A stretch of DNA of 64,000 nt from Flavobacteriales bacterium UBA6770. GTDB lineage: Bacteria; Bacteroidota; Bacteroidia; Flavobacteriales_G; Salibacteraceae. The notes beneath the pieces were generated by a model that was given only the letters and a program-made list of their open reading frames with translations, did not search any database and was not told the DNA's origin. Within the stretch, counting starts at the first letter, position 1; the number at the start of each line of letters is the position of its first letter. The DNA lies in the NCBI GenBank assembly GCA_905181875.1, contig CAJIZH010000004.1:124001-188000 (forward strand). The letters are read 5' to 3'. A program made the position numbers and the translations under genes. Below, piece by piece: positions 26,547-36,173 of this stretch.

Positions 26547-28273
26547 TGAATAGACTAGAGGTAATAGAACGAGCAAAACAATGGTTGCATCCAAGTTTTA
26601 ACGAAAAGACAAGAGCTGAAGCGCAAAGGATGATTGATGAAAACGGTCAAGAATTATTAGAGGCCTTTCATAAAGATCTTGATTTTGGAACTGGTGGCTT
26701 ACGCGGTATAATGGGTGTCGGGACTAACCGTGTAAATATTTACACGATAGGTATGGCAACTCAAGGTTTGGCAAACTATCTAAAAAAGTCTTTTACAGAT
26801 GAAACGAACCAACCTATTGGTGTGGCAATCGCTCACGATAGTCGAAATAACTCGGATATTTTTGCACGGAAATGTGCTGAAATTTTAGCCGCTAATGGTT
26901 TTGAAGCCTATTTATTCGAATCCTTAAGACCTACGCCAGAATTATCTTATGCAGTTCGAAAAAAGAACTGTAAAGCAGGAATTGTAATCACTGCATCACA
27001 CAACCCTAGTGAATACAACGGTTATAAAGTGTACTGGGAAGATGGCGCACAATTGGTTCCGCCTCATGATAATAATGTTATTACTGAAGTTCGAAAAATA
27101 ACAACTCCTGACCAAGTAAAAACAGATTACAGAAGTTGGAATATCATTCCATTAGGAATTGAAACTGACAGAAACTACTGGGATAGTATAGCTAGCGTTG
27201 CATCTGAACAGCACGAATCTAATTTGAAGGTCGTTTACACGCCAATACATGGGACAGGGGTAAAATCTATTCCTCAAGTATTGGATTTATTGGGTTATCA
27301 GCACATTGAAGTATTAGCAGATCAAGAAATTCCAGATGGAAATTTCCCAACTGTAGATTCACCAAACCCAGAGGAAGCCGCCGCATTGAAGTTAGCCATT
27401 GACAGAGCGCAAAACGTTAATGCGGACTTAGTATTGGGAACTGATCCAGATGCCGACCGTGTTGGAATTGCGGTGAAAGATAATGAAGGTAAATTTGTAT
27501 TACTAAATGGCAACCAAACAGCAGCTATATTAGTAAATTACATGCTTAAAAAATGGAAGAATTCCGGCGGTATTGATGGAAATCAATATATATGTAAAAC
27601 CATCGTAACTACCGAATTACTTACGGAAATAGCTGATCATTTTGGCGTAAAAACATACAATACACTTACTGGTTTTAAGTGGATTGCAGAACTCATACGA
27701 AAAAAAGAAGGTCGAGAAAAGTTTATAGTTGGTGGTGAAGAAAGCTACGGATACCTGATTGATGATTTTGTAAGAGACAAAGACGCTGTGCTGTCTTCTG
27801 TAATGATTTGCGAGGCTGCAGCTGAAGCAAAGAAAGCTGGAAGTACTATATACAATGAATTACTTGGGATTTACAGAGACATCGCTTTTTACAAAGAGCG
27901 ATTGATTTCTATTACCAAAAAAGGAATTGAAGGAAGTTCAGAAATTCAGAAAATGATGTCGGAATTGCGTTCTAATCCACCTAAAACTGTCGCTGGAATG
28001 GAAGTTGAATTATTACGTGATTATCAATCACAAGAGGAATTAAATCTTTTCAATCATTCGATTAAAGGAATTGAATTGCCAAAATCAAATGTGATTCAAT
28101 TGGTGTTAAAAGATGGAAGTATTATTACAGCGCGACCATCTGGAACTGAGCCTAAAATCAAATTTTATTTGAGTGTAAAAGGTGATAAATTGAAATCGAT
28201 TGAAGCCTTTGAAGCTTCTAATGCATTATTGGAATCTAAGATGGATGCATTGGTAAAAGATTTGAGTTTGTAA
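26546..28273 (+). CDS. Phosphoglucomutase/phosphomannomutase family enzyme
   Basis: A 575-residue alpha-D-phosphohexomutase that interconverts hexose 1- and 6-phosphates; the length fits PGM2-like enzymes. The phosphoserine loop is VITASHNPSEYNGYKVYW. The Mg loop is GTDPDADRVGIA. Sugar recognition is at GGEESYGYLIDDFVRDKDA, and the phosphate-binding tail is RPSGTEPKIKFYL. Glucose, mannose or pentose phosphates are all possible substrates. The product would feed nucleotide-sugar synthesis for the envelope. It is translationally coupled to valS by a one-base overlap. Confidence 0.94.
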   Translation: MNRLEVIERAKQWLHPSFNEKTRAEAQRMIDENGQELLEAFHKDLDFGTGGLRGIMGVGTNRVNIYTIGMATQGLANYLKKSFTDETNQPIGVAIAHDSRNNSDIFARKCAEILAANGFEAYLFESLRPTPELSYAVRKKNCKAGIVITASHNPSEYNGYKVYWEDGAQLVPPHDNNVITEVRKITTPDQVKTDYRSWNIIPLGIETDRNYWDSIASVASEQHESNLKVVYTPIHGTGVKSIPQVLDLLGYQHIEVLADQEIPDGNFPTVDSPNPEEAAALKLAIDRAQNVNADLVLGTDPDADRVGIAVKDNEGKFVLLNGNQTAAILVNYMLKKWKNSGGIDGNQYICKTIVTTELLTEIADHFGVKTYNTLTGFKWIAELIRKKEGREKFIVGGEESYGYLIDDFVRDKDAVLSSVMICEAAAEAKKAGSTIYNELLGIYRDIAFYKERLISITKKGIEGSSEIQKMMSELRSNPPKTVAGMEVELLRDYQSQEELNLFNHSIKGIELPKSNVIQLVLKDGSIITARPSGTEPKIKFYLSVKGDKLKSIEAFEASNALLESKMDALVKDLSL

Positions 28274-28324
28274 TACAAAAAAACTAAAAATCGGGACTTT
28301 TTATACCAATATTTTAAGTTCTAC

Positions 28325-28882
28325 TTACTGTTTCACAACTTGAAAACTTACTGATTCTTGTTTAGTATTAATGAATTTGAATTGATAAGACCCACTTTCC
28401 CAATCCTGAACTTGATCGGTTTGTTCGGTTTCGTCTTGTTCAACATCCTCGTTTGATTGAACTAATTTACCTACCGCATCAAATACACTTAACATCAAAT
28501 TTTTATTCGTTTTAATAATGAAATTCACTAATGAGTACTTAGGGTTAGGAATAGAGATATATTAATGAATTCACTCATTCCTACTATTGAAGTAGTGTCC
28601 TCTCCGCCACCGCTATCTAAATAAGATTCTGAGGTTTACTGGAATCCTTGTGTAATAATTAAACTCGAATTCTTTAGTGTTTGCAATACTGATTCGCCAG
28701 CAGTGCTAGAAAGAGAAATAGAAGAGATTTTCTCCTCACTACCAACAGAGCCTATAACGCTTCGCTCAATAGATTGAGCATTAGTAGCTTTAGTAACAGC
28801 CTAACAATTTACTCCTACTGGAGTTTGAACAAAACAAGCATTGAAAAAGAACGTGCCTTTGTAACTATAGGTTTCATTAGTT
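28325..28882 (-). pseudogene. Decayed T9SS-sorted protein gene (two stops, one frameshift)
   Basis: Reading the minus strand from 28882 gives a coherent protein: YKGTFFFNACFVQTPVGVNC, stop TAG (28803-28801), then AQSIERSVIGSVGSEEKIS and NSSLIITQGFQ, stop TAA (28638-28636), then EDTTSIVGMSEFINISLF. Near 28550 the frame shifts by one missing base into IPNPKYSLVNF and the T9SS sorting tail ending SFQVVKQ. SIERSVIGSxG and ITQGFQ are common in small Bacteroidota T9SS proteins, where a second Gln follows GFQ. Both stops are one C-to-T change away from a Gln codon. The intact 67-codon remnant (28528-28325) is only its tail. Confidence 0.75.
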
Positions 28883-28914
28883 TAGATTTAGTTACGAATC
28901 TAATGACGAAAGAT

Positions 28915-29898
28915 TTATTTTTTAATCAAATCAGATATTTCTTCATCTAATAATTCCGATAAACTCATTCCAGCATAATCGAGCATTTGCGGCAATAAAC
29001 TGGCTTCAGACATACCAGGAACGGTATTGACTTCAATGAGATAAAGCTTTTCTTCATGAAGTATATAATCCGCTCTAAAGAAGCCGCTACAACCTAACTT
29101 CTTGTAGATCTGAACTGACAAATCCATACATTCATCGTAAGTTTTTTTATCAATTCTTGCAGGTGTTATCTCTTGTGTTGTTGTTGAATTATATTTTGCC
29201 TCGTAATCGAAAAATTCAGCTTCAAATTGAATTTCAGTAACTGCAACTGGAACGGGAATACTGTTTCGCCTAACTACTCCGCAGGTTAATTCTAAACCTT
29301 GAACTGAACTTTCAACTAAAACACGCTCTCCAATCAAAAACGCCAATTCAACTGCTGGCTTTAATTCTTCTTTAGTTTTAACTTTAGAAACTCCAAGACT
29401 AGAACCAGCGTCGTTTGGCTTTACAAAACAAGGAAGACCCAATTCAGCAATAAGGGATTCTGCATCTAGCTCAGCCATTTCATACACCAACTTAGAGTTA
29501 GGAATTAGAATTCCTTGTTTTTCCAAAAAATGATTACAAAATCCCTTATTAAATGACAGTGAGCTCGAAAGAACATTAGATCCTATATATTTTATTCCAA
29601 GCACATCAAAATACCCCTGTAGTTTTCCGTCTTCGCCAGGAGTGCCGTGTATTACATTAACAACTGCATCAATCTTTAGCAATTGACCATGATGATTTAA
29701 TGTAAAATTACTTTCATTAATTTTTGTAGCTTCACTTTTACTGTCAAATGCGGACCACCCGTTATTATCCAAAACCAATTTAAATATCTCATATTTCTCA
29801 TTTGAAAGGTGATTCAGATATAAATCAGCACTTTTCATTGAAATGGCATATTCATCAGTAAATCCACCACAAACGAGGGCAATAATAGGCTTTGACAT
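28915..29898 (-). CDS. ddl: D-alanine--D-alanine ligase
   Basis: A 327-residue ATP-grasp ligase joining two D-alanines for peptidoglycan precursor synthesis in the cytoplasm. It shows NVIHGTPGEDGKLQGYFD (the substrate-serine region of the N-lobe), the ATP-binding strand LPCFVKPNDAGSSLGVSKV, the metal and substrate site GFFRADYILHEEKLYLIEVN, and TVPGMSEASLLPQ. The length is normal. It is divergent from the PASTA protein gene, a neighbour set common in this phylum. Confidence 0.96.
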   Translation of the reverse strand: MSKPIIALVCGGFTDEYAISMKSADLYLNHLSNEKYEIFKLVLDNNGWSAFDSKSEATKINESNFTLNHHGQLLKIDAVVNVIHGTPGEDGKLQGYFDVLGIKYIGSNVLSSSLSFNKGFCNHFLEKQGILIPNSKLVYEMAELDAESLIAELGLPCFVKPNDAGSSLGVSKVKTKEELKPAVELAFLIGERVLVESSVQGLELTCGVVRRNSIPVPVAVTEIQFEAEFFDYEAKYNSTTTQEITPARIDKKTYDECMDLSVQIYKKLGCSGFFRADYILHEEKLYLIEVNTVPGMSEASLLPQMLDYAGMSLSELLDEEISDLIKK

Positions 29899-29914
29899 AG
29901 CTACTTATTTTTAC

Positions 29915-29922
29915 CAAAGTTA
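29915..29922 (-). promoter_or_regulatory. -7 element of ddl
   Basis: TAACTTTG on the minus strand matches TAnnTTTG. It lies 16 bases before the ddl start in the divergent region. Confidence 0.45.
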
Positions 29923-30003
29923 TTTTTGAAGAATTCATTTATCACTATTGATTTCATTACTTATTAAAAGAATTACTAACAGGCAACTAGCATCCAATAA
30001 TCT

Positions 30004-30011
30004 TATCTTTG
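30004..30011 (+). promoter_or_regulatory. -7 element of the PASTA gene
   Basis: TATCTTTG matches TAnnTTTG, 10 bases before the start, implying a very short leader. No -33 TTTG is evident. Confidence 0.4.
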
Positions 30012-30021
30012 ATGCTAGATT

Positions 30022-30852
30022 ATGGCACTAGTAAAAATTATAAAATTCTTTTTCTCGAAAGCCTTTTGGGTGAGTATTGGGGTATATATAGTTCTATTAT
30101 TCATTGGAATTTGGTGCCTTCTTATTTACTTAGATTCAGTTACGCTGCATGCTGAAACAATTAAAGTTCCTGATTTGAGGTCCTATCACGAAACAGAATT
30201 AGAAAACCTGCTAAAGGTTGAAAAATTAGATTATGAAATAATGGATTCTGTATTTGTAGAAAAGCAACAAGGCGGAATAGTGATCGAGCAAACTCCTGAC
30301 TCAGGAGCATTTGTGAAAGAAGGGCGCAAAATTTATGTAACAATAAGTGCTTATGATGCTCCTAAAGTTACTATTCCGAATTTACAATACGATGACAAAC
30401 GAAATGTTATTGCTCAATTACAATCTATTGGATTAAGAATTGGAACTATTTTATATGTGCCAGCATCATGCACGGATTGCCTTGAAAGAATTGAAATTAG
30501 TGGTGTTCCTTTAGAATCAGGAAACAGATTAGATCAAGGAACAACGGTTGACTTAGTTTTTGGTGGAGGACAAAGCGATCAATTTATTCCAATGCCATCA
30601 CTAATTGGATTAACCTTAGAAGACGTTCGAGAAAAATTACTTCAAGCAGGATTGGTAATTGGATCTGCTGTTCCCGACGAAGAGTTTTCTGGAGAAGACA
30701 GCTTAAAGGCAAGAGTCTTTAAGCAAGTTCCTAATTCTAATAACGATGCGGTTTTATTCTTAGGCTCTGCGGTGCAAGTTTTCTTAACCACTGATAGTAA
30801 TAAAATCCCAATAATTCCGATTGATAGGTTAGAAACAATCCTTCCTGAATGA
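30022..30852 (+). CDS. PASTA domain membrane protein
   Basis: A 276-residue protein with one N-terminal membrane helix (about 13-33, FWVSIGVYIVLLFIGIW) and three PASTA modules outside. The first starts at IKVPDLRSYHETELENLL, the second at VTIPNLQYDDKRNVIAQL, and the third at IPMPSLIGLTLEDVREKL. PASTA domains bind peptidoglycan or muropeptides. No kinase or transpeptidase domain is attached, unlike in Firmicutes, so it probably acts as a cell-wall sensor or scaffold. It sits opposite ddl, overlaps the next gene by ATGA, and heads a transcript ending with the pseudouridine synthase. Confidence 0.92.
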   Translation: MALVKIIKFFFSKAFWVSIGVYIVLLFIGIWCLLIYLDSVTLHAETIKVPDLRSYHETELENLLKVEKLDYEIMDSVFVEKQQGGIVIEQTPDSGAFVKEGRKIYVTISAYDAPKVTIPNLQYDDKRNVIAQLQSIGLRIGTILYVPASCTDCLERIEISGVPLESGNRLDQGTTVDLVFGGGQSDQFIPMPSLIGLTLEDVREKLLQAGLVIGSAVPDEEFSGEDSLKARVFKQVPNSNNDAVLFLGSAVQVFLTTDSNKIPIIPIDRLETILPE

Positions 30853-33053
30853 ATTTTAAAAGTACACTCTTCCTCTCTCTATTAATTAGCCAAATTTTCT
30901 GTGCTAGAGCTCAAGAAGAATTAGGGATATTATCCTATAGAGCCGAACAATACTCAGAGCCAACTTTCGCGTCGAACAATTTTGGGTCCAGAGCTGATCA
31001 GGACAGCTCTATTACTTATTTGCTTAATACTTTAGACCTTCCCATTATAGATGACTTTTCAAAAAACCGAATAAAATATTTTCCAACCACAGTTGATAAT
31101 CCAGCTGTTTTTGATTCGTTAAGTTTTCGTTTTGTCGTAAACAACCAACCTTTGGATTCTGTTGAATTCATGGTGGATTCCGTTTTTAATGTTGTCGTTG
31201 ATCCTTTAACTGGTGATTTAGATTCAACCTTAGCAGAGCCACACAATATTGTCTTCTTTGATACAGGGTTAGTCTTTTTTCGAGTTGATTCTTTTCTTGC
31301 TTATCCCAATTTCAGTTATTACACACAGAATGGTATAACTCGAATAATTAATTATGAAAGAGATAGTGTATTAGTGAACAAGCAACAATCACACTTTTTT
31401 GCAAGAGACGATCATTACAGTTATTGGATCGCCCCAGGGCCATTCTTAAACTACACAATGGCTATCGATCAACCAACTCTCGGCGTTTTAACCTTTGATG
31501 GATTAGATAGTTTAGGCAATCCTTATGACAATTCATCGAAATTAACCTATGGTATTTCTGATTTTATGACATCAAAACCGATCAATTTATATGACTATAA
31601 GGACGGAAATAATAGAAAAAACTACGTAGTTAATGATTCTATTTATTTGAGCTTTTTCTATCAAGCCGAAGGAAATGGAGATCGTCCTGAAGAGGAAGAT
31701 TCTTTAATTCTAGAATTCTACAATGTCAGAACCACACAGTGGAAAAGAGTTTGGGGCGTTTCTGGCGATACCTCTAAGGAATTCGAAAGGGTTTCAGTTT
31801 CAATTACTGATACTAATTATATGCAGAACGGGTTCCGTTTTAGATTTAAAAACTATGCTACTCAATCTGGTAATTTTGATCACTGGCACTTGGATTACGT
31901 TCGGTTAATTGCAAATGGGGGAAAAGCTGATGAGATAAAAGATTTTGCAATTGTGAATCCTGTAAGATCATTTCTAAGGGATTATACGGCTATGCCGTGG
32001 GAGCATTACAAAACAGATCCTAATAAATTTATGGTAGACACTATATTTTTAGATCATATAAATTTAAGTAATAAATCAGATATCTTAAAAGCACGTTACA
32101 CCATTTACAAATCCAATAGCGTCAATTACTTGTATACGTCACCGGAAGAACTGCGAACCTCAGTTATTGACAAAACAAGACTTCCTTTTGAAGTAAAATC
32201 TTCAAATCGTTTTCAGTTTCCTAGTGATAATGAAGAGCGACAATGGTTTAGGTGTGAGTTAGAGACTTTCTCTTCTGATGATAGATATAGCCCAAATGAC
32301 ACTTTAATTCATAACCAATTTTTTGATCGATTTTACAGCTATGATGACCAATCTGCTGAAAAGACATATCAACTAAATCTAATAGGAACACACATCGCAG
32401 TAAAATTTAATACTCCAGTTCTAGACACTCTCAAAGGAGTACTAATTAACTTTGTTCAAACATTTGAAAAAGTTAATAATCAAAAAGTGAACATCGTTAT
32501 TTACAATAGTTTGGACACTGATCCAATATTTGAATCTGGACCCGTTAAAATACAAAAAATGCGTCCTGGGAGTTTTCAACGGTTCAATTTGCCTGAAAAC
32601 GTAATTGTTGAAGGAGATTTCCATGTGGGATATGAACAGTTAAGTGAAGAAAAAACTTTCGTGGGTTATGATGTAAACGACAATAATCAAAAAAATACTT
32701 ATATATCTGAGATTGATGGGATTTGGCGTAACTCAGAATTTACTGGTACTGTAATGCTACGAGCAGATTTTGGTGATGGAACAGAGAAGCCACTAATAAA
32801 GCCTGAAGTAGAACTTGAATATATTCCAATTACCATTTCCCCAAATCCAACAAACGGCTTATTTTCAATTAAAGGAGTATCTGAATTAAACCCGGTGTAT
32901 CTGTATAGTTTGCAAGGACGTCGAGTAAAAACATGGGCTAATAATGAAGGTAAAACATACGACGTAAGTGAATTACAAAACGGAATTTACATATTGATTG
33001 CGAATGACAATTCTGGAAATCCTATTTCATCCAAAGTAATAATTGCCAAATAG
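30849..33053 (+). CDS. Secreted protein with T9SS type A sorting domain
   Basis: A 734-residue exported protein of unknown function. It has a signal peptide ending near IFCARAQ and a long body without a domain I recognise, rich in Asp, Ser, Tyr and Phe (IDDFSKNRIKYFPTT, GNFDHWHLDYVRLIA). The last 75 residues are a type IX sorting domain: ISPNPTNGLFSIKG, VYLYSLQGRRVKTW, DVSELQNGIYILIA. FDHWHLDYVRL resembles MAM/jelly-roll sugar-binding modules, suggesting a surface adhesin or binding protein. It overlaps the PASTA gene by 4 bases and precedes the pseudouridine synthase by 7. Confidence 0.85.
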   Translation: MNFKSTLFLSLLISQIFCARAQEELGILSYRAEQYSEPTFASNNFGSRADQDSSITYLLNTLDLPIIDDFSKNRIKYFPTTVDNPAVFDSLSFRFVVNNQPLDSVEFMVDSVFNVVVDPLTGDLDSTLAEPHNIVFFDTGLVFFRVDSFLAYPNFSYYTQNGITRIINYERDSVLVNKQQSHFFARDDHYSYWIAPGPFLNYTMAIDQPTLGVLTFDGLDSLGNPYDNSSKLTYGISDFMTSKPINLYDYKDGNNRKNYVVNDSIYLSFFYQAEGNGDRPEEEDSLILEFYNVRTTQWKRVWGVSGDTSKEFERVSVSITDTNYMQNGFRFRFKNYATQSGNFDHWHLDYVRLIANGGKADEIKDFAIVNPVRSFLRDYTAMPWEHYKTDPNKFMVDTIFLDHINLSNKSDILKARYTIYKSNSVNYLYTSPEELRTSVIDKTRLPFEVKSSNRFQFPSDNEERQWFRCELETFSSDDRYSPNDTLIHNQFFDRFYSYDDQSAEKTYQLNLIGTHIAVKFNTPVLDTLKGVLINFVQTFEKVNNQKVNIVIYNSLDTDPIFESGPVKIQKMRPGSFQRFNLPENVIVEGDFHVGYEQLSEEKTFVGYDVNDNNQKNTYISEIDGIWRNSEFTGTVMLRADFGDGTEKPLIKPEVELEYIPITISPNPTNGLFSIKGVSELNPVYLYSLQGRRVKTWANNEGKTYDVSELQNGIYILIANDNSGNPISSKVIIAK

Positions 33054-33060
33054 GCACTTA

Positions 33061-34107
33061 ATGGAAAACTCTGACATATTATCTGAAAACGAAGAAACAG
33101 AAAACCTTTTCGTTTATAAAACAATTACAGTAGACCAAGGCCAGCAGCTCTTGCGAGTCGATAAATTTTTAATGGATCGGATTCCGCAAATATCTAGGAA
33201 CAAAATACAGATATCCTGCAGGGCGAACTGTCTACTCATTAATGATTCACCTGTAAAGCCGAACTATAAGGTGAAGCCTGGAGATGAAATTGTACTCTTA
33301 CTTCCAGAAGAAAAAGAAGAACTAGAAATTGTTCCTGAAGATATTCCATTAGAGATCGTTTACGAAGATGATCAGCTTTTAGTGATCAATAAAAATGCGG
33401 GCTTAGTGGTGCATCCTGGATTCGGAAATAAACGAGGAACTTTAGTTAACGCATTAGCATTTCATTTCAAAAATCTTCCTACTAGCAATGGAAAAGACAG
33501 ACCTGGAATTGTGCACAGATTAGACAAAGCAACTTCGGGATTGATGGTTATTGCGAAAACTGAATTCGCTCACAGCCATTTAGCGAAACAGTTTTTTCTT
33601 CGAACGTCAGAACGAACCTATCATGCTTTAATTTGGGGAGATCCTAAAGAACCAGAGGGAACAATTGAAGGACACATTGGAAGGAGCCTTAAAAACCGGA
33701 AGGTTATGAGTGTTTTTGAAGATGGAGAATTCGGAAAATCTGCAATTACAACTTATAGAACATTGCGTTCATACGGATATGTCACATTAGTAGAATGCAA
33801 GCTCAAAACTGGCAGAACACACCAAATTCGTGCTCATTTTAAACATATAGGGCACTCTCTATTTGGCGATCCTGAATATGGAGGTAATAGAATCTTGAAA
33901 GGAACCACATTTACCAAGTACAAGCAGTTTGTCGATAATAACTTTAAGATTCTTCCTAGACAGGCCCTTCATGCAAAAACACTTGGTTTTGAGCACCCTA
34001 CTTCTGGGAAATTTATGCAATTTGATTCTGAATTACCCACGGATATGACCACGGTATTAGATCGTTGGGAAAACTATTCGAAACATTCAGATATGGATAT
34101 CAACTAA
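33061..34107 (+). CDS. RluA/RluD-family 23S rRNA pseudouridine synthase
   Basis: A 348-residue enzyme converting uridines to pseudouridine, probably in 23S rRNA helix 69 as RluD does. The N-terminal S4 RNA-binding domain (about 25-85; VDKFLMDRIPQISRNKIQ) is followed by the synthase domain with the catalytic Asp in GIVHRLDKATSGLMVIAKT and the motif KTGRTHQIRAHF. I chose the ATG at 33061; an in-frame TTG at 33043 would overlap the preceding gene. The 3' end overlaps convergent menE by 21 bp. I give no symbol because the exact paralogue is uncertain. Confidence 0.92.
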   Translation: MENSDILSENEETENLFVYKTITVDQGQQLLRVDKFLMDRIPQISRNKIQISCRANCLLINDSPVKPNYKVKPGDEIVLLLPEEKEELEIVPEDIPLEIVYEDDQLLVINKNAGLVVHPGFGNKRGTLVNALAFHFKNLPTSNGKDRPGIVHRLDKATSGLMVIAKTEFAHSHLAKQFFLRTSERTYHALIWGDPKEPEGTIEGHIGRSLKNRKVMSVFEDGEFGKSAITTYRTLRSYGYVTLVECKLKTGRTHQIRAHFKHIGHSLFGDPEYGGNRILKGTTFTKYKQFVDNNFKILPRQALHAKTLGFEHPTSGKFMQFDSELPTDMTTVLDRWENYSKHSDMDIN

Positions 34108-35127
34108 GCATTTCTTTCTTAAAATTTTTCCAGACTCTGTTCGATAGAATTTTGGTATGAAATAGACTTTCTTTGGAGTTTCATATTTTCCCAGTGCACT
34201 ATTTGAGAAATCGATTTCGTAATTTGTTGATGATTCAATTACCAAAATAACTTGTTGTCCTAGATTTTCAGAAGGCACAGAAGCTATAAAAAACGGATTG
34301 TTAATTAGTGTCGAAATTTTCATCTCTAGCTGTTCAGGGATAATCTTAATTCCGCCGGAATTTATGACATTGTCAACTCTACCCTTCCATTTAAAGGTTT
34401 TACTAGAAATTAAATCAACTAAATCATTGGTCACAATGGGATAATCATTAACATGCGGGGCATGAATAACTAGACAGTTTTTTTGCTCAGAAAAATGGAC
34501 CCCTTCAATTGCCTTAAAATCACTATCCAATTTAGATATTTCTTTAACTGCAATATGGGTAAGCGTTTCAGTGCTTCCAAATGACTCATAGAATTTTGTC
34601 CTAACATCTAAATCCAAAATATTGCTCCTCAAACCAGAAGAAACACTTGCTCCACCTATTAGCACTTTATGAATAAATTGAAACGGTCTATTTTTAAAAC
34701 TCAATAATCTTTCAACCTGAAGAGGAACTAGGGGCACAAAGTCGACTGCATCTGGCAAATCATCAAAGATACCTTCGTCAAAACTTGGATCCAATACATA
34801 CAATGAATAGCCACAAATTAATGATCGGTAAAGCATCATTTTACTCGCAACATATTGCAAAGGAAGAGCATTCAATACAACAGCTCCTTCAAATAAACTA
34901 AAAATAGCATGGGTACCAATAGCCGATATTTTAACTTTATCGATAGAAAAAACAATTTGCTTAGACCTACCGGTTGTTCCTGATGTTTGAAAAACAAATT
35001 TATTAGCTGTCTTAAAATTCAGCAACTCGTTTTGGAATTCTTTTAATCTTTCGTTTTCAAATCTTTGGTTCAGAAATTCATTATAACTAAATCCATTAAT
35101 TTTAAAAGATTGATGAATTTTAGACAT
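34087..35127 (-). CDS. menE: o-Succinylbenzoate--CoA ligase (short form)
   Basis: A 346-residue AMP-forming acyl-CoA ligase activating o-succinylbenzoate in menaquinone synthesis. The signature loop is FQTSGTTGRSKQIVF. ESFGSTETLTH is the A5-type motif and WKGRVDNVINSGGIKI the hinge. The C-terminal lysine is kept in ESGKILRKK. It is about 100 residues shorter than classical MenE because the N-terminal region is reduced, which is usual for this phylum. The ATG at 35127 overlaps the menC end by 8 bases. It is the last gene of the men operon. Confidence 0.92.
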   Translation of the reverse strand: MSKIHQSFKINGFSYNEFLNQRFENERLKEFQNELLNFKTANKFVFQTSGTTGRSKQIVFSIDKVKISAIGTHAIFSLFEGAVVLNALPLQYVASKMMLYRSLICGYSLYVLDPSFDEGIFDDLPDAVDFVPLVPLQVERLLSFKNRPFQFIHKVLIGGASVSSGLRSNILDLDVRTKFYESFGSTETLTHIAVKEISKLDSDFKAIEGVHFSEQKNCLVIHAPHVNDYPIVTNDLVDLISSKTFKWKGRVDNVINSGGIKIIPEQLEMKISTLINNPFFIASVPSENLGQQVILVIESSTNYEIDFSNSALGKYETPKKVYFIPKFYRTESGKILRKKCLVDIHI

Positions 35128-36172
35128 GTACAAGTATCTTTAAGTTCCAATTAGAATTAGAATTGTAATACAATGAGCCATTCTTCACTTCTAATGGAGA
35201 AGTGAAGTTATTAGTAAATAGCTCTCCTGTTCCCAATCCTTGTGGCATTTTTGATTGTTTTGTTGCTACATATTGCGCTATGGCATTCAACCCAATATTG
35301 GATTCCAAAGCAGACGTTACCCACCAACCAATATTTAAACTTTCAGCTATATATATCCATTCATCACAACTCTTCCACCCTCCTAATAAAGACGGTTTTA
35401 GAATGATATACTGAGGTTTTATATTAACCAACAAATCAACTTTATCCTGGTAATAATTGATGCCAATCAATTCTTCATCTAATGCTATTGGTAGTTGATT
35501 TTCACTGCAAAGTTTTCTCATCTCTTCAATTTGCCCCTGCTTTATAGGCTGTTCAATTGAATGGATTTTAAGATCGAATAATCGTTTTAGTTTTAACTTA
35601 GCATCGATTGAACTGAATGCTCCATTTGCATCAACTCTAATTTCTACCTCTTTATCAGAAAAAGACTTTCGAATGCTTTCAATTAATTCAATTTCTCTTT
35701 CAAAATTTATAGCTCCAATTTTAAGCTTAATACAATGAAACCCTTTACGTAATTTTTCATCAATTTGAGATTTCATAAAGCTAACATCACCCATCCAAAC
35801 TAACCCATTGATAACAATTGGTTCAGAATTTTCCAGAAAAGCAGAACTTATAAGCGAAAACGGATTTCCGCTTGCTAACGAAGTAAATGCCTGTTCAACT
35901 CCAAATCGAATTGCGGGCCAGTCGATAAACGATATCAATAACTGGGATAATGCTGTCCCCGTTTCAATAGACACTTTTAGCTCTAGTAATTTCGAATCGA
36001 ATTCTGGCTTATCATCATAACTCAAACCTCTAAAAAGTCCAATTTCACCCCAACCTATTCTTCCGTTTTCTTCAAGTTTTAATATCCATGTATCCTTAGT
36101 TTTCAGAATACCTCTAGAAGTACCTCCAGGAGACTTGAAAATCAAAGTATATGGTATTATTTCAACTTTCAT
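35120..36172 (-). CDS. menC: o-Succinylbenzoate synthase
   Basis: A 350-residue enolase-superfamily enzyme that dehydrates SHCHC to o-succinylbenzoate. The catalytic acid/base lysine is in HCIKLKIGAINF (KxK). The Mg ligands appear as the Asp in RVDANGAFSS, the Glu in SIEQPI and the Asp in IALDEELI. The second lysine is in YIILKPSLLGGW. A C-terminal TGELFTNN closes the barrel. The length is typical. It lies 1 nt after menA and overlaps menE. Confidence 0.94.
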   Translation of the reverse strand: MKVEIIPYTLIFKSPGGTSRGILKTKDTWILKLEENGRIGWGEIGLFRGLSYDDKPEFDSKLLELKVSIETGTALSQLLISFIDWPAIRFGVEQAFTSLASGNPFSLISSAFLENSEPIVINGLVWMGDVSFMKSQIDEKLRKGFHCIKLKIGAINFEREIELIESIRKSFSDKEVEIRVDANGAFSSIDAKLKLKRLFDLKIHSIEQPIKQGQIEEMRKLCSENQLPIALDEELIGINYYQDKVDLLVNIKPQYIILKPSLLGGWKSCDEWIYIAESLNIGWWVTSALESNIGLNAIAQYVATKQSKMPQGLGTGELFTNNFTSPLEVKNGSLYYNSNSNWNLKILVHV

Positions 36173-36173
36173 T

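Noticed and set aside
28274-28324. Weak AAAAA...TTTTT hairpin after phosphoglucomutase
   Set aside because: The stem has hardly any GC pairs and a long loop; not convincing as a terminator.
28325-28528. Stand-alone 67-residue gene
   Set aside because: It starts with an internal GTG and is only the sorting tail of a larger broken gene.
33043-33060. TTG start of the pseudouridine synthase
   Set aside because: It would overlap the preceding gene; the ATG at 33061 follows the stop by 7 bases and fits homologue starts.
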